DNA of 64,000 nucleotides, taken from Sphingobacterium sp. ML3W (lineage in GTDB: Bacteria; Bacteroidota; Bacteroidia; Sphingobacteriales; Sphingobacteriaceae). The stretch lies in contig NZ_CP009278.1 in NCBI RefSeq assembly GCF_000747525.1, positions 4,588,001 to 4,652,000 on the forward strand, written 5' to 3'. The notes under the pieces were generated by a model. That model was not told where the DNA came from. It did no database searches and worked only from the letters and a program-made list of their open reading frames with translations. Positions 44,772 through 53,346 of the stretch are shown here, piece by piece (the stretch's first letter is position 1; every line of letters begins with the position of its first letter). A program made the position numbers and the translations under genes.

Positions 44772-45536
44772 ATGAAAAAAACAGTTTTAGTAATCCTAGC
44801 CACAATGGCCATTATGGGAATCTCGGAATTAAAAGCCCAAACCAAAATTATTGCTCACCGTGGAGCATTTAAAAACACAAAACTTCCAGAGAACTCCATC
44901 GCTTCTCTGAAAGCAGCTAAAGATCTAAATCTTTGGGGGTCTGAATATGATGTACACCTCACGAAGGATAATGTACTCGTCGTCAACCATGACAATGATT
45001 TCTATGGAATTGATATCGCTACTGCAACTTACCAAGAGTTATTGGCGAAAAAACATCCGAATGGTGAAAACATTCCTACGTTAGAAGAATTTATCAAAAC
45101 CGGTTTGAAACTTGATGGACTTATGCTCATCTTAGAATTAAAGACAAATAAACTGGGCTTGGAGCGTACGTTGGAAGCTACTGAAAAAGCTGTCGCTTTA
45201 GTAAAAGAATTAAAAGCAGAGCAAGTAACCGAATATATCGCCTTCAGTTATGATGCCTGCAAAAAGATTCATGAACTGGATCCAAAAGCTAAAGTGTCCT
45301 ACTTAAATGGAGATATTGCTCCCGTTCAAATCAAAAAAGATGGCTTGACAGGAATTGACTATCATCTTAGTGTTTTTACGAAGCATCCAAATTGGTTGCA
45401 AGAGGCAAAGTCGTTAAAATTAGAAACGAATGCTTGGACTGTCAATAAAGAAGCAGATATGAAATCTTTAATTGACCAGAAGATTGATTATATCACAACT
45501 AACGAACCTGAATTATTAAAAACCTTACTTAACTAG
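44772..45536 (+). CDS. Secreted glycerophosphodiester phosphodiesterase
   Basis: A 254-residue GDPD-family enzyme with a signal peptide (~1-22, ending ELKAQ). It hydrolyses glycerophosphodiesters to glycerol 3-phosphate and an alcohol. Conserved residues: IIAHRGAFKNTKLPENS (catalytic His/Arg and metal Glu), SEYDVHLTKDNVLVVNHD (metal Glu/Asp and second catalytic His) and LILELK. Probably periplasmic. It shares a leader element with the next gene, an EEP-family phosphodiesterase, though a hairpin separates them. Confidence 0.94.
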   Translation: MKKTVLVILATMAIMGISELKAQTKIIAHRGAFKNTKLPENSIASLKAAKDLNLWGSEYDVHLTKDNVLVVNHDNDFYGIDIATATYQELLAKKHPNGENIPTLEEFIKTGLKLDGLMLILELKTNKLGLERTLEATEKAVALVKELKAEQVTEYIAFSYDACKKIHELDPKAKVSYLNGDIAPVQIKKDGLTGIDYHLSVFTKHPNWLQEAKSLKLETNAWTVNKEADMKSLIDQKIDYITTNEPELLKTLLN

Positions 45537-45570
45537 TTCAAGATAACATTAAAGGCAATATCCTTGTCTT

Positions 45571-45608
45571 TAATTAATAAACAATCTTACGAGATCGTTT
45601 ATTAATTA
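45571..45608 (+). terminator. Hairpin after the GDPD gene
   Basis: Two 17-nt arms (45571-45587 and 45592-45608) complementary at 16 positions, 4-nt loop. No strong T-run follows, so it may be a weak terminator or RNA-stabilising hairpin. Confidence 0.55.
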
Positions 45609-45652
45609 TAATATGCTTGTATACGAAAAAAGTAGACTGTAAAATATTAACC

Positions 45653-45684
45653 GAGCTTGCAAGCTCACAAAATAATTATATTCG
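45653..45684 (+). promoter_or_regulatory. Shared leader stem-loop, copy 2 (before the EEP gene)
   Basis: GAGCTTGCAAGCTC (45653-45666) is a perfect 14-bp palindrome, followed by AC and a 16-nt spacer ending at the ATG 45685. Same geometry as copy 1 although the loop bases differ, so stem pairing is conserved. Confidence 0.6.
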
Positions 45685-46521
45685 ATGAAAAAATTTATTC
45701 TTGCTATCTTTCTAATTTGCTCAGGACTATCCTATAGTATGGCGCAGCAAATACGTATAGCTACTTATAATATAAGACAAAAAAATAACCATGACACAGG
45801 CAACATGTGGAATGAAAGGAAAGATGCTGTTGCTAACCTCATTAAGTTCCACAACTTCGAAATTTTCGGTGTTCAAGAAGCATTTATTGACCAGGTGAAA
45901 GATCTTCAAGAGCGACTTCCTGACTTTAAAACAGTTGGTGTTGGTCGAGATGATGGTGCTGAAGAAGGGGAACATTCTTCCATTTTCTATAACAAAAACC
46001 GTTTTGAAGCGACAAAAAGTGGTACTTTTTGGTTGTCAGCGACAGACACTAAACAACCCAACAAAGGATGGGATGCAGCCTTACCTCGTATTTGTACATG
46101 GGCCATCTTAAAGGATAAAAAAAGTGGAAAATCTTTTATTTTTATGAATACCCATTTTGATCATGTGGGAGTAGTGGCAAGAAAAGAGAGTGCAAAATTA
46201 ATCTTAGAAAAAGCAAAGGAATTAGCAGGAAAATTACCCTTAATCTTAACTGGAGATTTCAATGTTGATGAGCATGATGAAGCCTATTTTACTTTAGCAA
46301 ATAGCAAAACGGTTGTTGATAGTTATGAAGTAAGCCCGCGCATCTATGAGCCTAGCTCTTCTTTTAATGGTTGGGGTAAAAGCATCAAATCAAAAGGAAG
46401 AATCGATCATATCTTTGTAGTTCCACAAATAAAAGTTACTAACTATGCAATCTTAACGGATACTTATGAGGGGAAATTCCCGTCGGACCACTTTCCTGTT
46501 ACGGCAGACATATCTCTGTAA
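45685..46521 (+). CDS. Secreted endonuclease/exonuclease/phosphatase family protein
   Basis: A 278-residue EEP-fold enzyme with a signal peptide (~1-21, ending SMAQQ). Motifs: IRIATYNIRQ, IFGVQEAF (metal Glu), MNTHFDHVG (catalytic His), LILTGDFNVDEHDEAYF (Asp/Asn), GRIDHIFV and SDHFPVTADI. This is the secreted phosphodiesterase/phosphatase group; substrate could be nucleic acid, phospholipid headgroups or inositol-type phosphates. Shares its leader with the GDPD gene, which suggests a common phosphorus- or lipid-scavenging role. Confidence 0.92.
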   Translation: MKKFILAIFLICSGLSYSMAQQIRIATYNIRQKNNHDTGNMWNERKDAVANLIKFHNFEIFGVQEAFIDQVKDLQERLPDFKTVGVGRDDGAEEGEHSSIFYNKNRFEATKSGTFWLSATDTKQPNKGWDAALPRICTWAILKDKKSGKSFIFMNTHFDHVGVVARKESAKLILEKAKELAGKLPLILTGDFNVDEHDEAYFTLANSKTVVDSYEVSPRIYEPSSSFNGWGKSIKSKGRIDHIFVVPQIKVTNYAILTDTYEGKFPSDHFPVTADISL

Positions 46522-46527
46522 GAAACT

Positions 46528-46561
46528 CATCTTGTGTCAGTTCCAAGACTGGCACAAGATG
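46528..46561 (+). terminator. Hairpin after the EEP gene
   Basis: 14-nt arms (46528-46541 and 46548-46561, CATCTTGTGTCAGT) pair at 13 positions around a 6-nt loop, just after the stop. A weak T-rich tail follows. Confidence 0.7.
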
Positions 46562-46695
46562 ATACTTAGTTTTCAACGATTCCTTCCAAAATGCTTTGGT
46601 CATGTTACCTTTCTATCGCTAAAATAAAATTATCACCTTCGTTAAACATTCAGCTCCTTTCGCATTCTAATTTGTAGTTTTACAAAAAATTAGAC

Positions 46696-47502
46696 ATGAA
46701 AAATATTTTAACATATGCCTTAGTTGCATCAGGTTTATTATTTGCAACAAATACGCAAGCACAATCAAAAGGACTTTCTAAGTTAAAAAGTATCCTATCT
46801 TCTACTACTAATCAAAATAAAACAACTGCAGATAGCGTAAAAGTCAGCACAAACAATATCGACCCTGTTGTAACGAATATTTCAAAAAAAGAGGCTACTT
46901 TAGGTATAAAAGAAGCCTTAAGTAAGGGGCTTACAAATAGTGTTAACATCTTGTCTGTAAAAGATGGTTTTTTAGGCGATGCAGCTGTCAAAATCCTGAT
47001 GCCTTCTGAAGCGCAAAAGGTAGAAAAGGCGCTTCGTGCTGTAGGGATGGGTTCTTTATGTGACCAGTTCATTAGCAGTATGAATAGAGCAGCGGAAACC
47101 GCAGTCAGTGAAGCAGGTACCGTTTTTGTTAATTCATTATCAAAAATGACCATTACAGATGCTTACAACATTCTTCTAAGTGGAAACCAAAATGCTGCAA
47201 CAACATTCTTCAAAACCAATACGTCGAAAGAGCTTACCTCAAAATTTTCACCAGTCATTGATAAAGCAATGGGTGAAAATAATGTCTCAGGATATTGGAA
47301 TCAATTAACTACGGCATATAACAATCTACCATTTTCTAATAAAGTAGAAACCAATTTAACGAACTACGTCACGCAAAAAGCAATTGATGGCTTATTTGTC
47401 AAAGTAGCTGATCAAGAATTACAAATCAGAGAAAATATAGGTGGATCTCGAAATACAGATTTACTGTCCAAAGTATTTGGTTGGGCTGATACTCAAAAAT
47501 AA
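46696..47502 (+). CDS. DUF4197-family secreted protein
   Basis: A 268-residue protein with signal peptide (~1-23, ending TNTQAQ) and a low-complexity Ser/Thr stretch before the main domain. From ~residue 60 it reads KEATLGIKEALSKGLTNSVN...KILMPSEAQKVEKALRAVG...FFKTNTSKELTSKFSPVIDKAM, the DUF4197 pattern, an all-helical domain of unknown function. No catalytic residues evident. Stands alone between terminators. Confidence 0.88.
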   Translation: MKNILTYALVASGLLFATNTQAQSKGLSKLKSILSSTTNQNKTTADSVKVSTNNIDPVVTNISKKEATLGIKEALSKGLTNSVNILSVKDGFLGDAAVKILMPSEAQKVEKALRAVGMGSLCDQFISSMNRAAETAVSEAGTVFVNSLSKMTITDAYNILLSGNQNAATTFFKTNTSKELTSKFSPVIDKAMGENNVSGYWNQLTTAYNNLPFSNKVETNLTNYVTQKAIDGLFVKVADQELQIRENIGGSRNTDLLSKVFGWADTQK

Positions 47503-47538
47503 AGGTATGAGCAGGACAATAGTCCTGCTCATACCTTT
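47501..47538. terminator. Bidirectional terminator after the DUF4197 gene
   Basis: A perfect 17-bp stem (47501-47517 and 47522-47538, AAAGGTATGAGCAGGAC) with a 4-nt loop. It overlaps the stop codon of the DUF4197 gene and the last codons of the converging gene. Confidence 0.92.
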
Positions 47539-47924
47539 ATTCTTCTTCTGTTGATATACCTGAAAAATAGTGTCGACCAATTTTTGTATTGGTATATACT
47601 AACTAATCCAACCATGAGTAAAATAGCTTTCACAAATAGATTTGCACCAAAGTATGGTGTTATCTGCACATGTTTAGCGAGTAAAACCAAGGCGAAAAAA
47701 ATGTAATATAGACCACATAGAATGATATAAATTTGAAAATAATATTTTAGATTTCGGTATTTTTTCGTTGCTATAAGCCCCCAAAAAGGTAATACTAGGT
47801 AAATCAATTGGCTCATATACACCAACTGTCTATAGGAGTCATCTATACTAAATAGTAAAAATAATTGCGCTAAAAGGAGGAGGAAAAACATTGCTCTTAA
47901 CAAATGCAACATACTGAAAATCAA
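47529..47924 (-). CDS. Small hypothetical membrane protein, 131 aa
   Basis: Four hydrophobic segments (roughly residues 8-26, 34-50, 62-84, 93-110) and a basic C-terminus (RYINRRRIKV). No recognised family. The Met at 47924 or the later one at 47912 could be the start. The coding call rests on an intact frame, a membrane-protein profile and a terminator that both converging genes can share. Confidence 0.6.
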   Translation of the reverse strand: MIFSMLHLLRAMFFLLLLAQLFLLFSIDDSYRQLVYMSQLIYLVLPFWGLIATKKYRNLKYYFQIYIILCGLYYIFFALVLLAKHVQITPYFGANLFVKAILLMVGLVSIYQYKNWSTLFFRYINRRRIKV

Positions 47925-47991
47925 ATTTTAGGTTTCATAAATTTATGAAAAAATCCACTGATTAACAAATAGTCACTTATAATAGGTAAAA

Positions 47992-48022
47992 TTCGCTAAT
48001 GCTTACATTTTTTGTAATTTTG
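47992..48022 (+). promoter_or_regulatory. Probable promoter of pepT
   Basis: TTCG (47992-47995), 19 nt, TAATTTTG (48015-48022): one mismatch from the full consensus, about 34 bp before the ATG. Confidence 0.55.
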
Positions 48023-48055
48023 TATAGCATGATCACATTAATGATATAAAAGTAT

Positions 48056-49315
48056 ATGAGTAACTTCGAGATCAACAACATAAATGATTTTTCAGTATCT
48101 GAAAGATTCCAACGTTATGTACAAATAGATACACAATCCGATTCAAATTCACCCACCTGTCCTTCAACAGCTAAACAAAAAAATCTAGGCAAACTTCTAG
48201 TCGAAGAATTGTTAGCATTTGGTATATCTGATGCTGCTATAGATGATAATGGTTATGTATATGCAACCATACCTTCCAATACGGAGAAAAGCGTACCAAC
48301 GATTTGCTTTTGTTCACATATGGATACTTCTCCTGATTCTTCAGGGAAAGATGTTAAACCTTTGGTTCATCGTAATTATCAGGGCCAAGATTTGGTATTA
48401 CCAGATGATAATAATATCATTATCAAGTATACAGAACATCCTGATTTAGCCAATCAAATCGGAAATAATATCATCACAGCTAGTGGTACTACTTTGTTGG
48501 GAGCTGACGATAAAGCAGGGATCGCAGAAATTATGGATGCAGCACGTCTCCTGATGCAACACCCGGAAATCAAGCATGGTGATATCAAAATATTATTCAC
48601 ACCTGATGAAGAGATTGGAAGAGGTGTGGACAAAGCTGATTTAAAACGCGTAGGTGCAGATTTTGCGTATACAATGGATGGAGAAAAGGCAGGTACTATT
48701 GAGGATGAGACTTTTTCGGCTGATGGCGCAATATTGACCATCCACGGTGTTTCGGTTCACCCAGGATTTGCTAAAGGTAAAATGCAAAGCGCAATAAAAA
48801 TTGCAAGTGCTATTATTGAGGCATTACCTCAGGATCGTCTATCTCCAGAAAGTACCAATAAAAAGGATGGATTTGTGCATCCCACCAATATCTCAGGTAC
48901 GGTTGAGAAAGCAGAAATTCATTTCATCATCCGGGACCACAATACCGCGAATTTGGCAAAACATGAGTCGGAATTGGAATCTATTGCTAAATCAATCCTA
49001 GCGAAATATCCAAACTGCAGTTATACTTTCGAAGTAAAGGAACAATACCGCAACATGAAAGAGATCTTGGATCAGTTCCCTCAAATCATGGAAATCGGAA
49101 TAGAAGCAATTACAAGAGCGGGCATGAAAGCTGAACGTAGAAGTATACGTGGTGGTACGGATGGTTCCCGCTTATCATTTATGGGTTTGCCATGTCCCAA
49201 TATTTTTGCTGGTGGGCACGCCTTCCATGGAAAGCAGGAATGGGTGTCTGAACAAGATATGCAAAAAGCTGTTTTAACAATTTTACATGTAGCGACTCTT
49301 TGGGAAGAAAAATAA
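48056..49315 (+). CDS. pepT: Peptidase T (aminotripeptidase, M20 family)
   Basis: A 419-residue cytoplasmic zinc tripeptidase that removes the N-terminal residue of tripeptides. Metal ligands and catalytic residues: CSHMDTSPD (His/Asp), LLGADDKAG (bridging Asp), FTPDEEIGRG (catalytic and metal Glu), YTMDGEKAG (Asp) and the final AGGHAFHGKQEW (His). Length and motif order are those of PepT. The nitroreductase gene follows 45 bp later on the same strand. Confidence 0.96.
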   Translation: MSNFEINNINDFSVSERFQRYVQIDTQSDSNSPTCPSTAKQKNLGKLLVEELLAFGISDAAIDDNGYVYATIPSNTEKSVPTICFCSHMDTSPDSSGKDVKPLVHRNYQGQDLVLPDDNNIIIKYTEHPDLANQIGNNIITASGTTLLGADDKAGIAEIMDAARLLMQHPEIKHGDIKILFTPDEEIGRGVDKADLKRVGADFAYTMDGEKAGTIEDETFSADGAILTIHGVSVHPGFAKGKMQSAIKIASAIIEALPQDRLSPESTNKKDGFVHPTNISGTVEKAEIHFIIRDHNTANLAKHESELESIAKSILAKYPNCSYTFEVKEQYRNMKEILDQFPQIMEIGIEAITRAGMKAERRSIRGGTDGSRLSFMGLPCPNIFAGGHAFHGKQEWVSEQDMQKAVLTILHVATLWEEK

Positions 49316-49360
49316 TAGGTAACTTCATATCCATTGAACGAGTTTAAGAAAATAAAATAT

Positions 49361-49927
49361 ATGCAAGCAAACGAAGTTTTAAAGGCGATACAAAACCGAA
49401 GATCAGTTTTTCAAGCTAATTTTACTGATAAAGAAGTTTCTAAAGAAGATATTTTAAGCATTTTAGAGGCCGCAAATGCTGCTCCTACTCATAAAAGAAC
49501 GCAACCTTGGCGTTTCACTATTTTCAAAGGTGAAGGATTGGTACGATTGGGCACTGAGCTTTCACGTATTTATAAAACAGTCACTCCTACTGAGAAATAC
49601 CTTGAAAAGACAGAAATCACCATGGGTGAAAAAGCAACCCAGTCAAAAGTTGCTATCGCATTAATTGTGAATTACACGGGCGATCTTCCAGAGTGGGAAG
49701 AATTGGCTGCTACAGCCTGTGCCGTTGAGAATATGTGGTTAGCAGCACATTCTTTAGGATTAGGTGGCTACTGGGCTACTCCTGGATTAATCCATCATTT
49801 AGGAAGCTTCTTACATTTAGAGGAAAATCAAAAATGTATCGGTTTATTTTATCTAGGACATCACGAAATGGAAGCTAGGGAACCTGTGAGAGGCCCTATC
49901 GCTGACAAAATTCGTTGGGAAGAATAA
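49361..49927 (+). CDS. Nitroreductase-family flavoprotein
   Basis: A 188-residue FMN enzyme of the nitroreductase superfamily (YdjA-like group). RRSVFQANFTDKEVSKEDILSILEAANAAPTHKRTQPWRF carries FMN-contacting Arg/Ser; ENMWLAAHSLGLGGYWATP and the final HHEMEAREPVRGPI match the family. Uses NAD(P)H to reduce nitro or quinone compounds in vitro; physiological role unclear. ATG 49361 (MQANEVLKAIQNRRS) is preferred to a TTG 27 bases upstream. Confidence 0.9.
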   Translation: MQANEVLKAIQNRRSVFQANFTDKEVSKEDILSILEAANAAPTHKRTQPWRFTIFKGEGLVRLGTELSRIYKTVTPTEKYLEKTEITMGEKATQSKVAIALIVNYTGDLPEWEELAATACAVENMWLAAHSLGLGGYWATPGLIHHLGSFLHLEENQKCIGLFYLGHHEMEAREPVRGPIADKIRWEE

Positions 49928-49945
49928 AAGGTTTTACAGTTATTA

Positions 49946-49977
49946 AAAAGGTCGGCTAAATAACTAGTCGACCTTTT
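49946..49977. terminator. Bidirectional terminator after the nitroreductase gene
   Basis: 12-bp stem with one wobble pair (49946-49957 and 49966-49977, AAAAGGTCGGCT), 8-nt loop, between converging genes. Confidence 0.85.
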
Positions 49978-49995
49978 CTGATTTTTTTCTATTAT

Positions 49996-50691
49996 CTACT
50001 TTATTTCTTCAATTCCAAAGCAATGAGTTGGCTTACTACCTCGTGTCTGACTTTCTTCTGGAAAACTGATGATTAATTTCCCCTTTTCTCCTTGCCATTT
50101 AGGTCCTCCTGCTAATAACCTCATTGCTTCTGTCTTCAGGATTTCATTTTGAACCTCCTCAACATTCATATTTGAAAGCTTTCCGTTTTTATCAACTGTA
50201 AAAGCAATAATAAGTTTACCACCGCTATCTTTCAGACGTGTATTCTCTTGCAGATACTGCTCAAAGGCATTCCACCCTCCTATTGGTGAGGCATCTCCTC
50301 CTGCTAAAATCGGTTCGATAACTATCCTATTCTCAGGATAGCTCAACTCAACCTCCGTAGTACGACTCGTATTTGGCGTAAAATTCTTGAAATAAATAAA
50401 TGCAATCAGCACAACAAAAATCACCCCTGCTGCAGATCCAATTGCTAGTCTTTGCCAAGTATAAAACTGCGCATTACGTGTAGATATCGTTTGTTCAACG
50501 CGGCGGTTTAATCGTTGTTGCAATAAACTTAATTGCCGCACATCAATACCTTTCTGCATGCGATAACCTTCAATGGCATCTTGCAAAAAAGGGTCTTCCA
50601 GTGCCTCTTTTTCCAACTGAAACATTTCCTCTTTATTCATCAAACCACTGATGTAGTTATGAATTCTGGATAATTGATAATTATTTTCCAT
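49996..50691 (-). CDS. Membrane anti-sigma-like protein with TonB-C-like end
   Basis: A 231-residue single-pass protein. Residues 1-75 are helical and cytoplasmic in style (IHNYISGLMNKEEMFQLEKEALEDPFLQDAIEGY, a pattern common at the start of Bacteroidota anti-sigma factors); a membrane helix spans ~83-103; the outer part ends in FTVDKNGKLSNMNV and AMRLLAGGPKWQGEKGKLII, which resembles the TonB C-terminal domain. It begins 1 bp after the ECF sigma gene, so it is the likely regulator of that sigma factor. The TonB-C resemblance is by eye. Confidence 0.8.
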   Translation of the reverse strand: MENNYQLSRIHNYISGLMNKEEMFQLEKEALEDPFLQDAIEGYRMQKGIDVRQLSLLQQRLNRRVEQTISTRNAQFYTWQRLAIGSAAGVIFVVLIAFIYFKNFTPNTSRTTEVELSYPENRIVIEPILAGGDASPIGGWNAFEQYLQENTRLKDSGGKLIIAFTVDKNGKLSNMNVEEVQNEILKTEAMRLLAGGPKWQGEKGKLIISFPEESQTRGSKPTHCFGIEEIK

Positions 50692-50692
50692 T

Positions 50693-51229
50693 TTACTTAT
50701 TCTCCATACAAATTTTCAGATTACGCTTTCCGTTTTGAATATAGCTTTTCACTTTATTCATATCAAGCCCCGTCATAACGACGATATCTTTATAACATTT
50801 TTGTTCCAAATAAAACAATCGAATACAGCGCTCTTGTTCTGGTTTTAGTGTCAACATACAGCTTTCTAATTTTTCAAATTGACTTTCACTCCATTCTTTA
50901 GGGTCAGTATCGTCCAAATAGTCAACACCAATAGCGACCTGCTCATCAATGTCCACATGCTGCACTCCTTTTTCTTTACGTAATTGCATCAAACAAAAAT
51001 TTCTCGAAAAAGTGTATAACCAACTTTTAAAGTTATCGACCTCATGAATACGTAATTTTCGAATCAATTCTTCAAAAATGTACATAACAGCATCTTGACT
51101 TTTATCCTGATCTTGTAGATACTTGAAACAGACTCCATACAATAATGACATATAAGGAGCATACAATTTCCCCAAAAGATCCAAATCTCCTGTAACGCGA
51201 TACTGTATTAATAATTCCTTTTCAGTCAT
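50693..51229 (-). CDS. ECF-type RNA polymerase sigma-70 family factor
   Basis: A 178-residue sigma factor with region 2 (LYGVCFKYLQDQDKSQDAVMYIFEELI, SWLYTFSRNF) and region 4 (LEQKCYKDIVVMTGLDMNKVKSYIQNGKRNL). ATG 51229 (MTEKELLIQYRV) is the typical ECF start; the open frame upstream to 51358 adds 43 residues unlike the family. Paired with the anti-sigma-like gene 1 bp downstream. Target promoters are unknown; the pair is not next to a SusC gene. Confidence 0.92.
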   Translation of the reverse strand: MTEKELLIQYRVTGDLDLLGKLYAPYMSLLYGVCFKYLQDQDKSQDAVMYIFEELIRKLRIHEVDNFKSWLYTFSRNFCLMQLRKEKGVQHVDIDEQVAIGVDYLDDTDPKEWSESQFEKLESCMLTLKPEQERCIRLFYLEQKCYKDIVVMTGLDMNKVKSYIQNGKRNLKICMENK

Positions 51230-51691
51230 ACGATGAATGTTATTATGATTAATAGATGCTTTAAGGTACGAAATTCCATAATAGTTCAGGGATATATTAT
51301 GTATACTGGGTTCAATCTGCCATACTATAAATGAATACAGTATTCTGTCTCCAGTCATATTTTAATTTAAGACCGTTTGTCCGCCGACTGCAATTAGGCC
51401 TGCTCATGATTCAAAAGGACTTAAAAAATGAGCAATTTCATTTTTCAATTAAGTCATTCCATTTTTTCTAAATTATATTACCTGGACGCAATCTCTTATA
51501 AAATTCGTAAAAGTTATGGCTAAACTTCATGAAAAACATTGTTTTTAACTTCTTTTAATGAATATTGGTAAGCAAAAAACAACAGATTGATTCATAGTGA
51601 TCATAAAGCTTTAAATTGATAATGCTATATTCGTACGGTTAAAATAGCATAATTTTTTTATGTTTTTTTTGACAGTAAATAAAGGAATAAT
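51230..51691. other. 462-bp divergent intergenic region
   Basis: AT-rich gap between the ECF sigma gene and putP. I see no gene. AAAGGA at 51681-51686 is a good ribosome site for putP. TGCTCAT/ATGAGCA copies near 51400-51435 form a loose inverted repeat. No full promoter consensus on either strand. Confidence 0.5.
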
Positions 51692-53194
51692 ATGCTTATG
51701 AATGGATATGAATTAATAGCTATTGGCTTGTATATGGCTTTAATGATTGGAATCGGAATCTACTCTTGGAGAAAATCCAACTGCAATTCAGACGATTTTT
51801 TAATTGGAGGCCGAAAAATGGGAGCTGCTGTCACCGCTTTATCTGCAGGTGCTGCAGATATGAGTGGCTGGTTGTTAATGGGACTTCCTGGCGCAATGTA
51901 TCTTTCCGGATTATCTAGCGCTTGGATTGCAATAGGATTGACCATTGGTGCATACTTAAACTATGTCCTTGTAGCTCCTCGGCTTAGGGTTTATACAGAG
52001 GTCGCTCAAAATGCGATTACCCTTCCCGTATTTTTTGAAAATCGATTTAAAGATAAGACGCAATTATTGAAAATTGTGTCTTCCATATTCATCCTGGTTT
52101 TCTTTACCTTATATACTTCTGCCGGTATGGTATCTGGGGGACGACTGTTTGAGTCGGCATTTGGAATGGATTATTATACCGGACTATTTGCAACAACTTT
52201 TGTTGTTGTACTCTATACTTTTCTGGGTGGTTTTTTAGCCGTAAGCCTCACCGATTTTGTGCAAGGAACTATTATGGTTACAGCTCTTGTCATCATCCCT
52301 GTGGTATTGGTGATTCAAATCGGAGGCCTAGGTACTACTTTAGATATCATAGCAAGTAAGGGTAGTAACTATTTAGATCTTTTTAAAGGTACTACGACGA
52401 TTTCCATCGTATCATTACTTGCCTGGGGATTAGGCTATTTTGGACAACCGCATATTTTGGTTCGTTTTATGGCTATCGGTGATGTTAAGGATATTCCTAA
52501 GGCTAAAAAGATAGGGATTAGTTGGATGATTCTTACCGTTGGTGGAGCACTGCTATTAGGCCTGTTTGGCATCGCTTATCTATATAAATTTGATCCAGCG
52601 ACCATGTTACAGTTCGACCAATCGAAGGAATTGTCAGAAACAATTTTCATACATCTTTCGAGAACCCTATTTCATCCATTGATTGGAGGGTTTCTATTAT
52701 CGGCAATTTTGGCAGCTGTTATGAGTACGATATCTTCCCAATTATTAGTCACTTCGAGTTCGATGACAGAGGATATTTATAAAGCTTTCTTTAATAAAAA
52801 TGCTTCTGCTAAACGCATGTTGTTGGTTAGTCGTATATCTGTGCTTATTGTTGCGATAGTAGCTTTGTTATTATCTTTAAATCCAAAGGATAGCATCTTG
52901 AATTTAGTAGGAAATGCCTGGGCGGGTTTTGGAGCAGCCTTTGGTCCGCTTATCATTTTATCTCTCCTATGGAAAAGGACAACAGCTACTGCAGGATTAC
53001 TGGGCATGTTAGTGGGTGGAGCAACCGTACTTTTATGGGTATATGTCCCTCATGATTATAAATACGTTTATGAAATCATACCTGGTTTCATTTTAAGTTT
53101 TATTACTACGGTTGTTGTTTCTCTCCTTAGTAAACCTGTCGATTCTGAAATTCAGAATGAATTTGACCAGGTGAAGGAGATACTAAAATCCTAA
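51692..53194 (+). CDS. putP: Sodium/proline symporter
   Basis: A 500-residue inner-membrane SSS-family transporter (about 13 helices) importing proline with Na+. Family segments: YSWRKSNCNSDDFLIGGRKMGAAVTALSAGAADMSGWLLMG, TLPVFFENRF, LAWGLGYFGQPHILVRFMAI and ILAAVMSTISSQLLVTSS. The ATG at 51692 is supported by AAAGGA 5 nt upstream; a second ATG lies 6 bases on. No proline dehydrogenase gene nearby. Assignment to proline is by strong overall resemblance. Confidence 0.93.
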   Translation: MLMNGYELIAIGLYMALMIGIGIYSWRKSNCNSDDFLIGGRKMGAAVTALSAGAADMSGWLLMGLPGAMYLSGLSSAWIAIGLTIGAYLNYVLVAPRLRVYTEVAQNAITLPVFFENRFKDKTQLLKIVSSIFILVFFTLYTSAGMVSGGRLFESAFGMDYYTGLFATTFVVVLYTFLGGFLAVSLTDFVQGTIMVTALVIIPVVLVIQIGGLGTTLDIIASKGSNYLDLFKGTTTISIVSLLAWGLGYFGQPHILVRFMAIGDVKDIPKAKKIGISWMILTVGGALLLGLFGIAYLYKFDPATMLQFDQSKELSETIFIHLSRTLFHPLIGGFLLSAILAAVMSTISSQLLVTSSSMTEDIYKAFFNKNASAKRMLLVSRISVLIVAIVALLLSLNPKDSILNLVGNAWAGFGAAFGPLIILSLLWKRTTATAGLLGMLVGGATVLLWVYVPHDYKYVYEIIPGFILSFITTVVVSLLSKPVDSEIQNEFDQVKEILKS

Positions 53195-53203
53195 AATAAA
53201 ATT

Positions 53204-53244
53204 ATAAGAAAAGGATAACCCCAATAGGATTATCCTTTTCTTAT
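53204..53244 (+). terminator. Terminator after putP
   Basis: Perfect 15-bp stem (53204-53218 and 53230-53244, ATAAGAAAAGGATAA) with an 11-nt loop. Confidence 0.85.
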
Positions 53245-53346
53245 ATACGATTATGTGTACTGTAACACATGAAGATAACACCAAACAGATTACTGCAATC
53301 GTAGCAATACATCACGTTATGCTCCTTCAATTATGCTATTCAACAT

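Noticed and set aside
51230..51358. 43-residue N-terminal extension of the ECF sigma factor
   Set aside because: The frame is open, but the extension is unlike ECF proteins and MTEKELLIQYRV is a typical start.
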